Position numbers and translations under genes: made by a program
NCBI RefSeq assembly: GCF_003477885.1
Contig: NZ_QUEE01000013.1
Coordinates: 1-64,000 of the forward strand
Origin: Lachnotalea sp. AF33-28
GTDB lineage: Bacteria > Bacillota > Clostridia > Lachnospirales > Lachnospiraceae
Direction: 5' to 3'
DNA: 64,000 bases
In this document: in pieces, positions 43,436 to 51,638 of the stretch
Layout: each line of letters opens with the position of its first letter
Position numbering within the stretch: position 1 is the first letter of the stretch
Notes under the pieces: model-generated
What the model saw: only the letters and a program-made list of their open reading frames with translations
What the model was told of the DNA's origin: nothing
The model's database searches: none

Positions 43436-43936
43436 ATGGTATTTTACAGAGAAAAATTCGAAGTGCAGTCCGAAGGCCTGCATCCGACCTTCCACAATAT
43501 TACGGAACAGGTTGCGGAAATCGTGAAAAAATCCGGTGTTACAAACGGCATGGTGACCATCTACTCCCATCATACCACCTGCTCCGTGATGATTCAGGAA
43601 TGCTCCCATGACAAGACTTATTTCGGTCTGGAGTATCTGCAGCAGGATCTCTGCAACATCATGGAAAAACTCGTGCCGACCTGCAGAGTTGAAAATCAGT
43701 ATATGCATCCGGGCCCGAAGCATGTGGAGTTCGGCGACAGCGTGGGAGAACCGGGCCCCTGGACCAGCCTGAATACGGACGCGCATCTGCGTTCCTGCTT
43801 CTTCGGACGTTCGGAGAGCATCGCCATTGAGGACGGCAAGATGGATCTGGGTGAGTTCGGATATACATATTTCATTGACTGGGATCAGGTCCGTGCCCGC
43901 AAGCGCGTGGTGCAGGTGATGATCGTAGGGGAATGA
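43436..43936 (+). CDS. YjbQ family protein (UPF0047)
   Basis: 166 residues. 'GMVTIYSHHTTCSVMIQE' and the C-terminal 'LGEFGYTYFIDWDQVRARKRVVQVMIVGE' are characteristic of the YjbQ/UPF0047 family, a compact beta-barrel with conserved histidines. Some members have been described as secondary thiamine-phosphate synthases, but that is probably not their main role. The copy here has an acidic insert between the two blocks. Its fixed place in a sugar operon, 11 bp before a triose-phosphate-isomerase-like gene, suggests that it acts on a phosphosugar. GAGGAG precedes the ATG. Confidence 0.82.
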   Translation: MVFYREKFEVQSEGLHPTFHNITEQVAEIVKKSGVTNGMVTIYSHHTTCSVMIQECSHDKTYFGLEYLQQDLCNIMEKLVPTCRVENQYMHPGPKHVEFGDSVGEPGPWTSLNTDAHLRSCFFGRSESIAIEDGKMDLGEFGYTYFIDWDQVRARKRVVQVMIVGE

Positions 43937-43947
43937 GAGGGATAACC

Positions 43948-44646
43948 ATGGGACGAAGAAATGTGCCGGTTCCTCCTTTCTTTGAGATAGGTCCTAAATC
44001 CTATCTCTACGGGGATGACATCCTTGACCTGGCTCTGGCCGCGGATAAAGCATCCGAAAAGTATGGAGTGGATATCATCTTTACCACGCCTTATATGGAG
44101 ATCCGCCGGGTGGCGGAAGCCACCGAGAGGCTGTTTGTCTATGCGCCGCATATGGACGCGCTTTCCCCCGGCAGGGGGCTGGCCGATATTCTTCCGGAAG
44201 CCGTAATGGCTGCCGGCGCGGTGGGCGTCATGCTGAATCACTGCGAGAGGCCACTGACCCTTGGGGTGCTGCAAAAGACAATCGAGCGGGCGCGGCGGAT
44301 TGGGCTTGCCACCATTGTGTGTGCGGATACCATCGCGGAGGCAAAGGCCATCGCGTGTCTGCATCCGGATATCATCGTTGCGGAGCCCTCTGAGCTGATC
44401 GGTACCGGACAGACCGGAAGCATGGATTATGTGAAAGCTTCCATGGAGGCGGTGCAGAGCGTAGACCCGGATATACTGGTGCTGCAGGGCGCGGGAATCT
44501 CCTGTGGAGAGGATGTTTACCGGGTGATTTACCACGGAGCACAGGCTACCGGTTCCTCCAGCGGTATTATAAAGGCTGCCGACCGGGCGGCCATGATTGA
44601 CGAAATGATAGGCGCCGTCCGAAGGGCGGCGGATGATCGAAAATAA
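43948..44646 (+). CDS. Triose-phosphate-isomerase-like protein
   Basis: About 232 residues, a TIM barrel with the catalytic layout of triose-phosphate isomerase: Lys17 in 'FFEIGPKSYLYG', His98 in 'VMLNHCERPL' and Glu146 in 'IVAEPSELIGTG', then a phosphate-binding 'GAGISCGEDV' and 'GSSSGI'. The motifs are changed from the housekeeping form (N-W-K, G-H-S-E-R and Y-E-P-V-W-A), so it probably isomerises a related phosphosugar or works on trioses made by this pathway. I prefer the ATG at 43948 (AGAGGG upstream) to 43933, which overlaps the previous stop. The SIS gene follows after 35 bp. Confidence 0.8.
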   Translation: MGRRNVPVPPFFEIGPKSYLYGDDILDLALAADKASEKYGVDIIFTTPYMEIRRVAEATERLFVYAPHMDALSPGRGLADILPEAVMAAGAVGVMLNHCERPLTLGVLQKTIERARRIGLATIVCADTIAEAKAIACLHPDIIVAEPSELIGTGQTGSMDYVKASMEAVQSVDPDILVLQGAGISCGEDVYRVIYHGAQATGSSSGIIKAADRAAMIDEMIGAVRRAADDRK

Positions 44647-44681
44647 CAGGAATTACCGGGCGAAGGAGATGACTGCAGGAA

Positions 44682-45293
44682 ATGGAGAAAGAGCTGACAG
44701 AAACGGTCCAAAGGGCCTGGTGCACGGAAGCCTGTGCCATAGATGAGATCGCCTCTTATATGGATTATGAGGCGCTTGAACAGGCGGTTTTACTGGTTGC
44801 AGAAGCCGAAAGGATAGCGGCCAGCGGATGCGGGCATACCGGGATTGCCTGTCGGCATCTGACACATCTGCTTTGCTGTGCGGACCGGCCTGCGCATTTT
44901 ATTTCACCGTCCGAAGGCTGTCACGGCGGGCTGGGATTTCTCCAAGAGGGGGATGTACTCTTTCTGGCCTCCCGGGGAGGCGGGACACAGGAGCTGCTTC
45001 CCATGCTGCAGGCGGCACTAAAGAAAAAGGTCCATGTCATTGCGGTGACGGAGAATCTGGAATCCGAACTGGCGCGGGGGGCGCAGGTGGTGCTTCCGAT
45101 GCGCGTTGGCCGTGAAACGGACCGTTACAACAGCCAGGGGACGACCAGCTTTGTGGTGATGTGCGCGATCTTTGATGCGCTGCAGGCCGCGGTGATCGAA
45201 AAAACCGGCTATACGGAAGCGCAGTTTGCACTGAACCATCCCGGAGGCGCCGTCGGAGAGCGGCTGAACCGGGAGAACGGAAAGCAATCATAA
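44682..45293 (+). CDS. SIS-domain phosphosugar isomerase
   Basis: 203 residues forming one SIS domain: 'RIAASGCGHTGIACRHLTH' for the phosphate loop, 'DVLFLASRGGGTQELLPML' for the second strand-loop, and 'NSQGTTSFVVMCAIFDAL'. The pattern is close to the SIS part of arabinose-5-phosphate isomerases (KdsD/GutQ), but the CBS domains are absent. It probably converts an aldose phosphate to a ketose phosphate or the reverse. GCAGGAA lies before the ATG. It is in the same direction and cluster as the isomerase, kinase and aldolase. Confidence 0.82.
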   Translation: MEKELTETVQRAWCTEACAIDEIASYMDYEALEQAVLLVAEAERIAASGCGHTGIACRHLTHLLCCADRPAHFISPSEGCHGGLGFLQEGDVLFLASRGGGTQELLPMLQAALKKKVHVIAVTENLESELARGAQVVLPMRVGRETDRYNSQGTTSFVVMCAIFDALQAAVIEKTGYTEAQFALNHPGGAVGERLNRENGKQS

Positions 45294-45372
45294 ACAGAAT
45301 AACAGGAAGCACACGGAAGTGCTCGCAGGTCATAAACCTGCGGCTCGTGACATTAGAAAGGAGGGGACAGGG

Positions 45373-46734
45373 ATGGACATCACAATAGACTATAAGAATA
45401 TCTGCGGAGAAATTAAGCCCATGCACGGCGTGAACAATGCGCCCTTTGTCCCGAAAGACTATGGAAATCCCGGTCTGTTCCAGAAGATGAAGGAGGCGGG
45501 AATCCCGTTTTCCAGGCTCCATGATACGGGAGGCGATTGGGGCGGCGCCCATTATGTTGATATCGCAAATGTATTTCCGGACTTTAACGCGGATCCGGAG
45601 AAGATTGAAAGCTATGATTTCGCATTTACCGACCGACTGATGGAGGAACTGGTAAAGTATGGGATGGAACCCTTTTACCGGCTGGGCTGCTCCATAGAAA
45701 ATCTTCAGTACATCAAAGCCTACAACATCTATCCGCCCAAAGACAATCTGAAATGGGCCAGGATCTGCGAGGGGATTATAAAGCATTACAACAGAGGCTG
45801 GGGGAACGGATTTCATTACAATATCCGCTATTGGGAGATCTGGAATGAGCCTGACAACATGCCTGATCCGGAAGAAAATCCCATGTGGAAGGGGACGATG
45901 GAACAGTATTTCGCCCTGTATGAAACGGCATCCCGCTATTTAAAGCAGACTTTCCCCGAGATCAAGATCGGAGGGTATGCCAGCTGCGGATTTTATGCCT
46001 TAAGCGCTGCGGATTATTCGGAAACCGCCCATTCCTCTTCGAGAGTCGGGTATTTTGTGGAGTTTTTTCATAAGTACCTGGACTATATCACATCGGCGGA
46101 GCATTCCTGCCCGCTGGATTTCTTTTCCTTTCACAGCTACGCGGATATCGCGGACAACGTGATGTATGCGGGCTATGCGAGGGAACAACTTGACAGATAC
46201 GGCCTTCGGGAGACTGAACTGATCTTTAATGAATGGAATGCGGGCCCGGCACTTCGGGGCACGGCGGAGGATGCGGCCAGGATTGCCGGCATGATGTGCG
46301 CACTGCAGGATACGCCGATCGATGCCTGCATGTACTATGACGCATGGGTGGGCAGCAGCTACTGCGGGCTGTTCAATCCTATCGATAAAAGCGTCTTCAA
46401 AGCGTATTACGCGTTTGTCTGTTTCAATGAGCTCTACCGGTTGAAACATCAGGTGAGAGTGGAAGGCGGGGCGGACGGGATTTACCGTGTGGCTGCCGGA
46501 GACGGGGAACAGGGCGCGCTGCTGTTTATAAATCTGACAGGTAAAAGCATTCCTTTGGATATCGCTGTAAAAGGGATATCGGGATGGGAGGAAGGCGGGA
46601 TCGAAGCGGAGCTTTACCGCACGGACAGGGAACATGAGTTTGAACAGAGCAGCCTTATAGGGCGCGGCAATCTGTTCCGGACGGAAGTCCCGCAGGAGGC
46701 AGTTTATTTATTCAGGTTCCACAAATTGCAGTGA
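45373..46734 (+). CDS. Clan-A glycoside hydrolase, GH39-like
   Basis: 453 residues from the ATG at 45373 (AGGAGGGG upstream). A (beta/alpha)8 barrel has the acid/base Glu159 in 'YWEIWNEPDN' and the nucleophile Glu287 in 'LIFNEWNAG', the two motifs of GH39 and related beta-xylosidases or iduronidases. The last 90 residues form a beta-sandwich, as in that family. No signal peptide is present, so it should hydrolyse an imported glycoside in the cytoplasm. It lies between the phosphosugar enzymes and the ABC transporter, so it likely frees the sugar that the isomerase and kinase use. Confidence 0.82.
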   Translation: MDITIDYKNICGEIKPMHGVNNAPFVPKDYGNPGLFQKMKEAGIPFSRLHDTGGDWGGAHYVDIANVFPDFNADPEKIESYDFAFTDRLMEELVKYGMEPFYRLGCSIENLQYIKAYNIYPPKDNLKWARICEGIIKHYNRGWGNGFHYNIRYWEIWNEPDNMPDPEENPMWKGTMEQYFALYETASRYLKQTFPEIKIGGYASCGFYALSAADYSETAHSSSRVGYFVEFFHKYLDYITSAEHSCPLDFFSFHSYADIADNVMYAGYAREQLDRYGLRETELIFNEWNAGPALRGTAEDAARIAGMMCALQDTPIDACMYYDAWVGSSYCGLFNPIDKSVFKAYYAFVCFNELYRLKHQVRVEGGADGIYRVAAGDGEQGALLFINLTGKSIPLDIAVKGISGWEEGGIEAELYRTDREHEFEQSSLIGRGNLFRTEVPQEAVYLFRFHKLQ

Positions 46735-46836
46735 AGGAAGAATCCACCGGAAACTGCAGTTATTTAAAATAAGCGCACAATGTGCGCAGGCCATCGGCGT
46801 TACGCCGGCGGCCGCAAATAAAAAGGAGGAAACTAT

Positions 46837-48477
46837 ATGAGAAAGAGACACAACAGGATTCTGGCAACAACGCTGGCACTGGTTCTGATCGGCTCCCTTA
46901 TGGGCTGCTCCGGCAAACCGGCAGAGACAACGACAGAAGCTCCTACCACCACGGCTGAAGCGAAGCCCACGGAAAACGCAGGAACAGAAGCTCCAACTGA
47001 AACAACTACGGCTGCAGAAGCGGCAGGAATTACATTCCCTCTGGCCGATCCGGTTACCATGAGCATGTTCGCGGTATCCGCAGGCTACACGGGAGCGGAG
47101 CTGCCGGATGTTCTGGCATTCCAGGTAGCGGAACAAAACACCAATGTAAAATGGGATGTTACATCCTGTCTCGCTGCAGATCTGGGCGAGAAGAGAGGAC
47201 TGCTCCTTTCCTCTGGGGATTATCCGGATGTGCTGTTTAAATCCTTTATCACCCACAATGAGATTGAGAAATACGGTTTCCAGGGTGTGCTGATTCCGTT
47301 AAACGACCTGATTGACCAGTATATGCCCAACCTTAAGAAACTGCTGGATGAGAGAAATGCATGGCAGTACATCACTTCTTCAGACGGCAACATCTATTCC
47401 CTTCCTACATTGAGCCGCAAGTCTCCTGCGACCATTCTGTTATGGCAGAACATGCGCTGGCTGGATGCGGTTGGCATGAAAGAGCCCACCAATATGGAAG
47501 AACTTTATCAGGTGCTGAAGGCATTTAAGGAAAATGATCCCAACGGCAACGGCAAAGCGGATGAAATCCCCTTTGAAGCGAACAACTCCGTGCCTCCGAT
47601 CTATCTCTTCCAGTACATGATGGCTATGGATTTTAACACCTTCTGCGTGCTTGATCCTGCAACAGACACAATTGATTATGTAGCAAGAACAGATACTTAC
47701 AAAGAATTCCTTTCCTGGCTGGCTAAATTCTATGAAGAAGGCCTGCTGGATAAGGACTGCTTCTCCAAGACCATCGATCAGCAGTATGCAGAAGGACCTT
47801 CCGATGTCTACGGATATTTCTACAGCTGGTCACCCAGTGAAACTGTAGGTGCTGAATTAAGCGAAGGATATGATTACATGGTAATGACTCCGTGGGGCGA
47901 CAACAGCGTGAGCTCCGATGCAGGTGTTGCGGAAGGCGCTATGGTGATCACAGACAAGTGCAAGAATCCTGAAATCGCAGCCGCATGGGCGGATCAGTTC
48001 TACAGCGAAGAAGGCGGTATCCTCTCTGTTATGGGCGTGGAAGACAAGACCTGGAAGTGGAGAGAAGACGGCAAATGGGAGTATATCACAGGCACCGAGT
48101 ACGGTGAAGATGAGTCTACAGTAAGAGACAATACCACTCTGCAGGGCTCCGCTTACAACCCGATGGCATGGCCTCAGACTTATTATAACGATCAGTACCG
48201 CGATGAAACCAATGTATCCGGCAGCAGCGAAGAGAAGAGAATCTCCAGCCTCTGTGCACAGCCGTTCCCGTCTGTGAAGCTCACAGAAGAAGAGTCCAAG
48301 AGAATCGTGGAGATCAATACCGATATTTCCGATTATATCATGGAATATCTGGCGGAAGTTACCACAGGCAAGAAGAATCTGGATGAAACATGGGATTCTT
48401 ACTTAAGTCAGCTCGATTCCATGGGCGGCGCTGAATATGGCCAGATTTACAACGATGCGTACCATAGAAATAAATAA
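46837..48477 (+). CDS. Carbohydrate ABC transporter substrate-binding lipoprotein, LplA-like
   Basis: 546 residues. A basic signal peptide ends in the lipobox 'GSLMGC', followed by a threonine-rich linker (about 25-65) and a large binding domain with 'SPATILLWQNMRWLDAVG', 'PFEANNSVPPIYLFQYMMA' and 'DKCKNPEIAAAWADQFYSEEGG'. The size and pattern match the LplA/YtcQ group that works with LplB- and LplC-type permeases, found here in order downstream. It captures an oligosaccharide or glycoside outside the cell. AAGGAGG precedes the ATG. A GC-rich hairpin in the 158-bp gap before the permease may keep its level above that of the permeases. No ATPase gene is in the operon, as is usual for this group. 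Confidence 0.9.
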   Translation: MRKRHNRILATTLALVLIGSLMGCSGKPAETTTEAPTTTAEAKPTENAGTEAPTETTTAAEAAGITFPLADPVTMSMFAVSAGYTGAELPDVLAFQVAEQNTNVKWDVTSCLAADLGEKRGLLLSSGDYPDVLFKSFITHNEIEKYGFQGVLIPLNDLIDQYMPNLKKLLDERNAWQYITSSDGNIYSLPTLSRKSPATILLWQNMRWLDAVGMKEPTNMEELYQVLKAFKENDPNGNGKADEIPFEANNSVPPIYLFQYMMAMDFNTFCVLDPATDTIDYVARTDTYKEFLSWLAKFYEEGLLDKDCFSKTIDQQYAEGPSDVYGYFYSWSPSETVGAELSEGYDYMVMTPWGDNSVSSDAGVAEGAMVITDKCKNPEIAAAWADQFYSEEGGILSVMGVEDKTWKWREDGKWEYITGTEYGEDESTVRDNTTLQGSAYNPMAWPQTYYNDQYRDETNVSGSSEEKRISSLCAQPFPSVKLTEEESKRIVEINTDISDYIMEYLAEVTTGKKNLDETWDSYLSQLDSMGGAEYGQIYNDAYHRNK

Positions 48478-48515
48478 TGGAAAAAAGTGTTAGACATACT
48501 GATTGAAGTGTATCT

Positions 48516-48555
48516 GATCTTCCGTGCGCGGGCAGTTACCTGCGCGCGGAAGATC
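48516..48555 (+). terminator. Hairpin between SBP and permease genes (attenuator-like)
   Basis: GATCTTCCG (48516-48524) and CGGAAGATC (48547-48555), extended inward by further GC pairing, with only TTT afterwards. Partial termination or RNA stabilisation here would favour the binding protein over the permeases. Confidence 0.55.
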
Positions 48556-48635
48556 TTTAAAGCAATAAGCTTACATTGACCTGCCTGCCGGTTTTAAGGA
48601 TGTGCCGGATGCGGGAAGAAAAGCGGGAGGGAAAC

Positions 48636-49616
48636 ATGAAGAGAGATAAGAAAGGAAAGGGTGCGGCACAGAATGGCGGGCTGCTGGCCGCGGTGCCCCA
48701 AAGAAGCTTCGGCGACCGCCTGCTTAAGGATTTTAAAGGCAACTGGTCCCTGTACCTGATGGTACTGATTCCGGTAACCTATCTGATCATATTCTGTTAT
48801 ATACCGATGACCGGTATACAGTTGGCCTTTAAGGAATACAGGGTCTCGGATGGAATATGGGGCAGCCCGTGGGTTGGGCTTTATAATTTCAAACGTTTTT
48901 TCAAAAGTTATAAATTTGTGATGCTATTAAAAAACACTATCCTGATCAATGTCTACAGCCTGGTGGTTGGATTCCCGATTCCGATCATTTTTGCACTGAT
49001 GCTCAATTATCTTCGGATGAAAAAATTCAAAAAGACCATACAGATGCTGTCCTATGCTCCCTACTTTATATCCACAGTTGTAATGAGCGGTATGATTATC
49101 ATTTTTCTGGATCCCAATACCGGTGTTATCAATAAAGTTCTTGAGCTGCTGGGTTTTGAAGCGATGAACTTCATGGGCGAAGCCAAGTACTTTAAGTCCA
49201 TCTATGTGTGGAGCAGCGTATGGCAGGGCATGGGCTGGGCTTCCATCATTTATATCGCGGCACTGTCTGGCGTGGATTATCAGCTTCATGAGGCGGCGAT
49301 TGTGGACGGGGCTTCCAAGCTTCAGAGAATTTTTCATGTGGATCTTCCGTCGATTAAACCGACCATCATTATGCTGTTGATCCTGCAGATCGGTTCTCTG
49401 ATGAGCGTAGGTTTTGAAAAGGTATTCCTGCTGCAGAACCAGCTGAATATGAGCTCATCCGACGTTTTATCCACCTATGTGTATCGGGTCGGTCTGGTGG
49501 ACAACGACTACGGCTATTCCACTGCAGTCGGACTGTTCAACTCTCTGATCAATATGTTCTTGCTGATTTCGGCAAATATGATCGCCAAGCGGACAACAAA
49601 TGAGAGCCTGTGGTAG
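48636..49616 (+). CDS. Carbohydrate ABC transporter permease, LplB-like
   Basis: 326 residues from the ATG at 48636, five bases after GGGAGGG. Six hydrophobic helices are visible, starting with 'LYLMVLIPVTYLIIFCYIP'. The cytoplasmic loop has the EAA-type motif 'YQLHEAAIVDGASKLQRI', which docks the ATPase, and 'FKEYRVSDGIWGSPWVGL' is typical of this group. It forms the channel with the next gene, 14 bp downstream. An MsiK-type ATPase encoded elsewhere would have to power it. Confidence 0.9.
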   Translation: MKRDKKGKGAAQNGGLLAAVPQRSFGDRLLKDFKGNWSLYLMVLIPVTYLIIFCYIPMTGIQLAFKEYRVSDGIWGSPWVGLYNFKRFFKSYKFVMLLKNTILINVYSLVVGFPIPIIFALMLNYLRMKKFKKTIQMLSYAPYFISTVVMSGMIIIFLDPNTGVINKVLELLGFEAMNFMGEAKYFKSIYVWSSVWQGMGWASIIYIAALSGVDYQLHEAAIVDGASKLQRIFHVDLPSIKPTIIMLLILQIGSLMSVGFEKVFLLQNQLNMSSSDVLSTYVYRVGLVDNDYGYSTAVGLFNSLINMFLLISANMIAKRTTNESLW

Positions 49617-49630
49617 GAGGAGTGATAAAA

Positions 49631-50563
49631 ATGGAGAAGAATATCGAGAAAAGGGCCGCGAATAAGGCGCATAAAAAGCTGATCAGCGCGGATAAGACGT
49701 TTGATGTGGCCAACGTCGTTATCATGATCCTGCTGTTTTTCATATTTGCCTGGCCGCTGTGGTTTGTGGTCATCGCTTCTTTCAGCGATCCGGGAGAGGT
49801 GTGGCGGGGAAATGTTATCCTGTTTCCCAAAGGTTTTTCCATCGATTCCTATACTGAGATCCTGAAATACAAGGAGATTTGGATCGGTTACCGCAATACG
49901 ATCTTTTATACCGTAGTGGGAACGGTCATCAACCTGTTTATGACCGTCTGTATGGCCTATCCGCTGTCCCGCAAGAAATTTATGCCCAAGAATATCCTAA
50001 TGGTGCTCTGCATGATCACGATGTATTTCGGCGGCGGTCTGATCCCCAGCTACCTGGTGGTCAAAAACCTGCATATGATCGACACCGTTTGGGCCATGAT
50101 GATACCTGGCTGCCTTTCCGTTTACAACATGATCATTATGAGAAGCTATTTTGTCAACAGCATACCCGACAGTCTGGAAGAGGCGGCGACGCTGGACGGC
50201 GCAGGGCCTGTGCAGTATCTGGTCAAGGTGGTGCTCCCCCTGTCCAAACCGGTCATCGCGGTGATCGCCCTGTACTATATGGTGGGCCACTGGAACGACT
50301 TCTTCAGCGCCCTGATCTATGTCAATGACAAGAACCTGCTGCCGCTGCAGACCTTCCTAAGAAACCTTTTGGTGACCAATACGGTGGGCAATGTGAGCCA
50401 GACGCAGAATCTGAATCCGGAGCTGCTGCAGAAAAAGATCTATCTGGCACAGACCATCAAGTACAGCGCCATTATCGTATCCACCCTGCCGGTGCTCTGC
50501 ATCTATCCATTTGTCCAGAAGTATTTCGTAAAGGGCGTTATGATCGGTGCGATCAAGGGTTAA
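49631..50563 (+). CDS. Carbohydrate ABC transporter permease, LplC-like
   Basis: 310 residues from the ATG at 49631, eight bases after GGAGGAG. Hydrophobic helices begin at 'VVIMILLFFIFAWPLWFVV'. The docking loop motif is 'DSLEEAATLDGAGPVQYLV', and the C terminus 'KYFVKGVMIGAIKG' is the standard ending for this family. It is the second channel subunit of the operon's importer. The aldolase gene follows after 39 bp. Confidence 0.92.
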   Translation: MEKNIEKRAANKAHKKLISADKTFDVANVVIMILLFFIFAWPLWFVVIASFSDPGEVWRGNVILFPKGFSIDSYTEILKYKEIWIGYRNTIFYTVVGTVINLFMTVCMAYPLSRKKFMPKNILMVLCMITMYFGGGLIPSYLVVKNLHMIDTVWAMMIPGCLSVYNMIIMRSYFVNSIPDSLEEAATLDGAGPVQYLVKVVLPLSKPVIAVIALYYMVGHWNDFFSALIYVNDKNLLPLQTFLRNLLVTNTVGNVSQTQNLNPELLQKKIYLAQTIKYSAIIVSTLPVLCIYPFVQKYFVKGVMIGAIKG

Positions 50564-50602
50564 AAATCATCTGAAGACGAGGAAAGGACAACAGGCGGTA
50601 CT

Positions 50603-51283
50603 ATGGAATTATTGCTGGATACAGCCAATATAAATGAAATCAAAAGATGCAGGGAATACTATCCGCTGACCGGAATCACAACGAATCCTTCGATACTGGC
50701 AAAGGAAGAAAGAGGATTCCGCGAGCAGATGGAGCTGGTGAAGCAGGCCGCAGGAGACCTGCCCCTCCACGTGCAGGCCACCGCAGACACGGCAGAAGGC
50801 ATAGTGTCGGAGGCGGAGGCGGCGGTCCGGGCATTCGGCAGAAATACCTACATTAAGGTGCCGGTGAACCGGGAGGGGTTAAAGGCCATACGTGAGCTGA
50901 AAAAAGGCGGGTTCGGCGTGACGGCCACCGCGATCTATACCAGGGAGCAGGCCCTTCTCGCAGGGCTTGCCGGAGCGGATTATGCGGCGGTTTATTATAA
51001 CCGCATGCAGAATCTCTCCATCGACAGCAGACAGGTGGTAACGGATATCGTGTCGATGTACAGGGCGCACGGAATCACATGTAAGGTGCTCGCGGCCAGC
51101 TTTAAGAACTGCGGACAGGTGATGGAAGCAGTGGTTGCAGGAGCTTGTTCTGTGACGCTGCCGGCCGCGGTGCTCGATGCGATGGTCAGTAACTCCATGA
51201 TCGACCGGGCCGTTTCTGACTTTTTAAAAGACTGGATGGAGAAAAACGGCGGGAAGAGTGTGGACGGGATCCTGAACGCGTGA
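50603..51283 (+). CDS. Fructose-6-phosphate aldolase/transaldolase-like enzyme
   Basis: 226 residues, the short transaldolase type. 'LLLDTANINEIK' opens it, 'GITTNPSILAKE' is the phosphate-side motif, and the Schiff-base Lys85 is in 'TYIKVPVN', the same position number as in E. coli FSA. 'LHVQATADTAEG' and 'ADYAAVYYNRM' supply the other active-site residues. Such enzymes split a ketose phosphate into glyceraldehyde 3-phosphate and a small ketone, or do transaldolase-like transfers. At the end of the operon it would cleave the kinase product to trioses, which suits the triose-phosphate-isomerase-like gene upstream. Confidence 0.88.
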   Translation: MELLLDTANINEIKRCREYYPLTGITTNPSILAKEERGFREQMELVKQAAGDLPLHVQATADTAEGIVSEAEAAVRAFGRNTYIKVPVNREGLKAIRELKKGGFGVTATAIYTREQALLAGLAGADYAAVYYNRMQNLSIDSRQVVTDIVSMYRAHGITCKVLAASFKNCGQVMEAVVAGACSVTLPAAVLDAMVSNSMIDRAVSDFLKDWMEKNGGKSVDGILNA

Positions 51284-51322
51284 TATTGCAGCTGTCTCAA
51301 TAGGTCGAATATTCCGATTGAA

Positions 51323-51376
51323 TAAAAAAGCGGCGCTGCCTGCGAAGACATGTCTTCGGGCGGCTCTGCTTTTTTG
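51323..51376 (+). terminator. Terminator of carbohydrate operon
   Basis: A long stem that includes the palindrome CGAAGACATGTCTTCG, flanked outward by AAAAAAGC and GCTTTTTT arms, about 40 bp after the aldolase stop. Confidence 0.8.
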
Positions 51377-51392
51377 TTCTTCAATAGGAAAA

Positions 51393-51440
51393 ATGCCGCT
51401 AAAGCGAACCGCCGCAAGCGGAGAATCCCGCGAGCGGGAT
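51393..51440. repeat. ATGCCGCTAAAG intergenic repeat, left copy
   Basis: Begins ATGCCGCTAAAG, then CCGCAAGCGGA and CCCGCGAGCGGG hairpins. It aligns with 56027-56072, where the same opening and the GCGGA-AAT-GCGAGCGG core recur. The two copies bracket the RsmH and STAND genes. Confidence 0.55.
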
Positions 51441-51454
51441 GCTTTCGTTTCATG

Positions 51455-51515
51455 GTTACTGTTCACACCCTGCCCTCTCATACGCGGGAATTTTTCGGTA
51501 ACTGTGAACAGTAAC
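51455..51515. repeat. GTTACTGTTCAC inverted-repeat element, copy 2
   Basis: A perfect 13-bp inverted repeat, GTTACTGTTCACA (51455-51467) and TGTGAACAGTAAC (51503-51515). The inner right half GCGGGAATTTTTCGGTAACTG resembles the corresponding part of 8211-8277. A weaker relative, GTTATTATTCACGGTTAC, is at 59921-59938. Confidence 0.6.
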
Positions 51516-51541
51516 GTTTCATGCTGATGAAGAGATAGTGA

Positions 51542-51570
51542 TTGCGGGCCGCCTCCATTTATACTATAAT
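51542..51570 (+). promoter_or_regulatory. Promoter of rsmH-STAND operon
   Basis: TTGCGG (51542-51547), 17-bp spacer and a perfect TATAAT (51565-51570), 68 bp before the rsmH-like start. Confidence 0.5.
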
Positions 51571-51638
51571 TGACAGTAAACAGTCCTGCGGGACGCAGTC
51601 GAAAATCCCGAAGAACGCATATGATATGGAGGCCGTAA

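Noticed and set aside
46768..46825. GC-rich hairpins before the LplA-like gene as a riboswitch
   Set aside because: Two small stems are visible but nothing matches a known riboswitch core, and the region is short.
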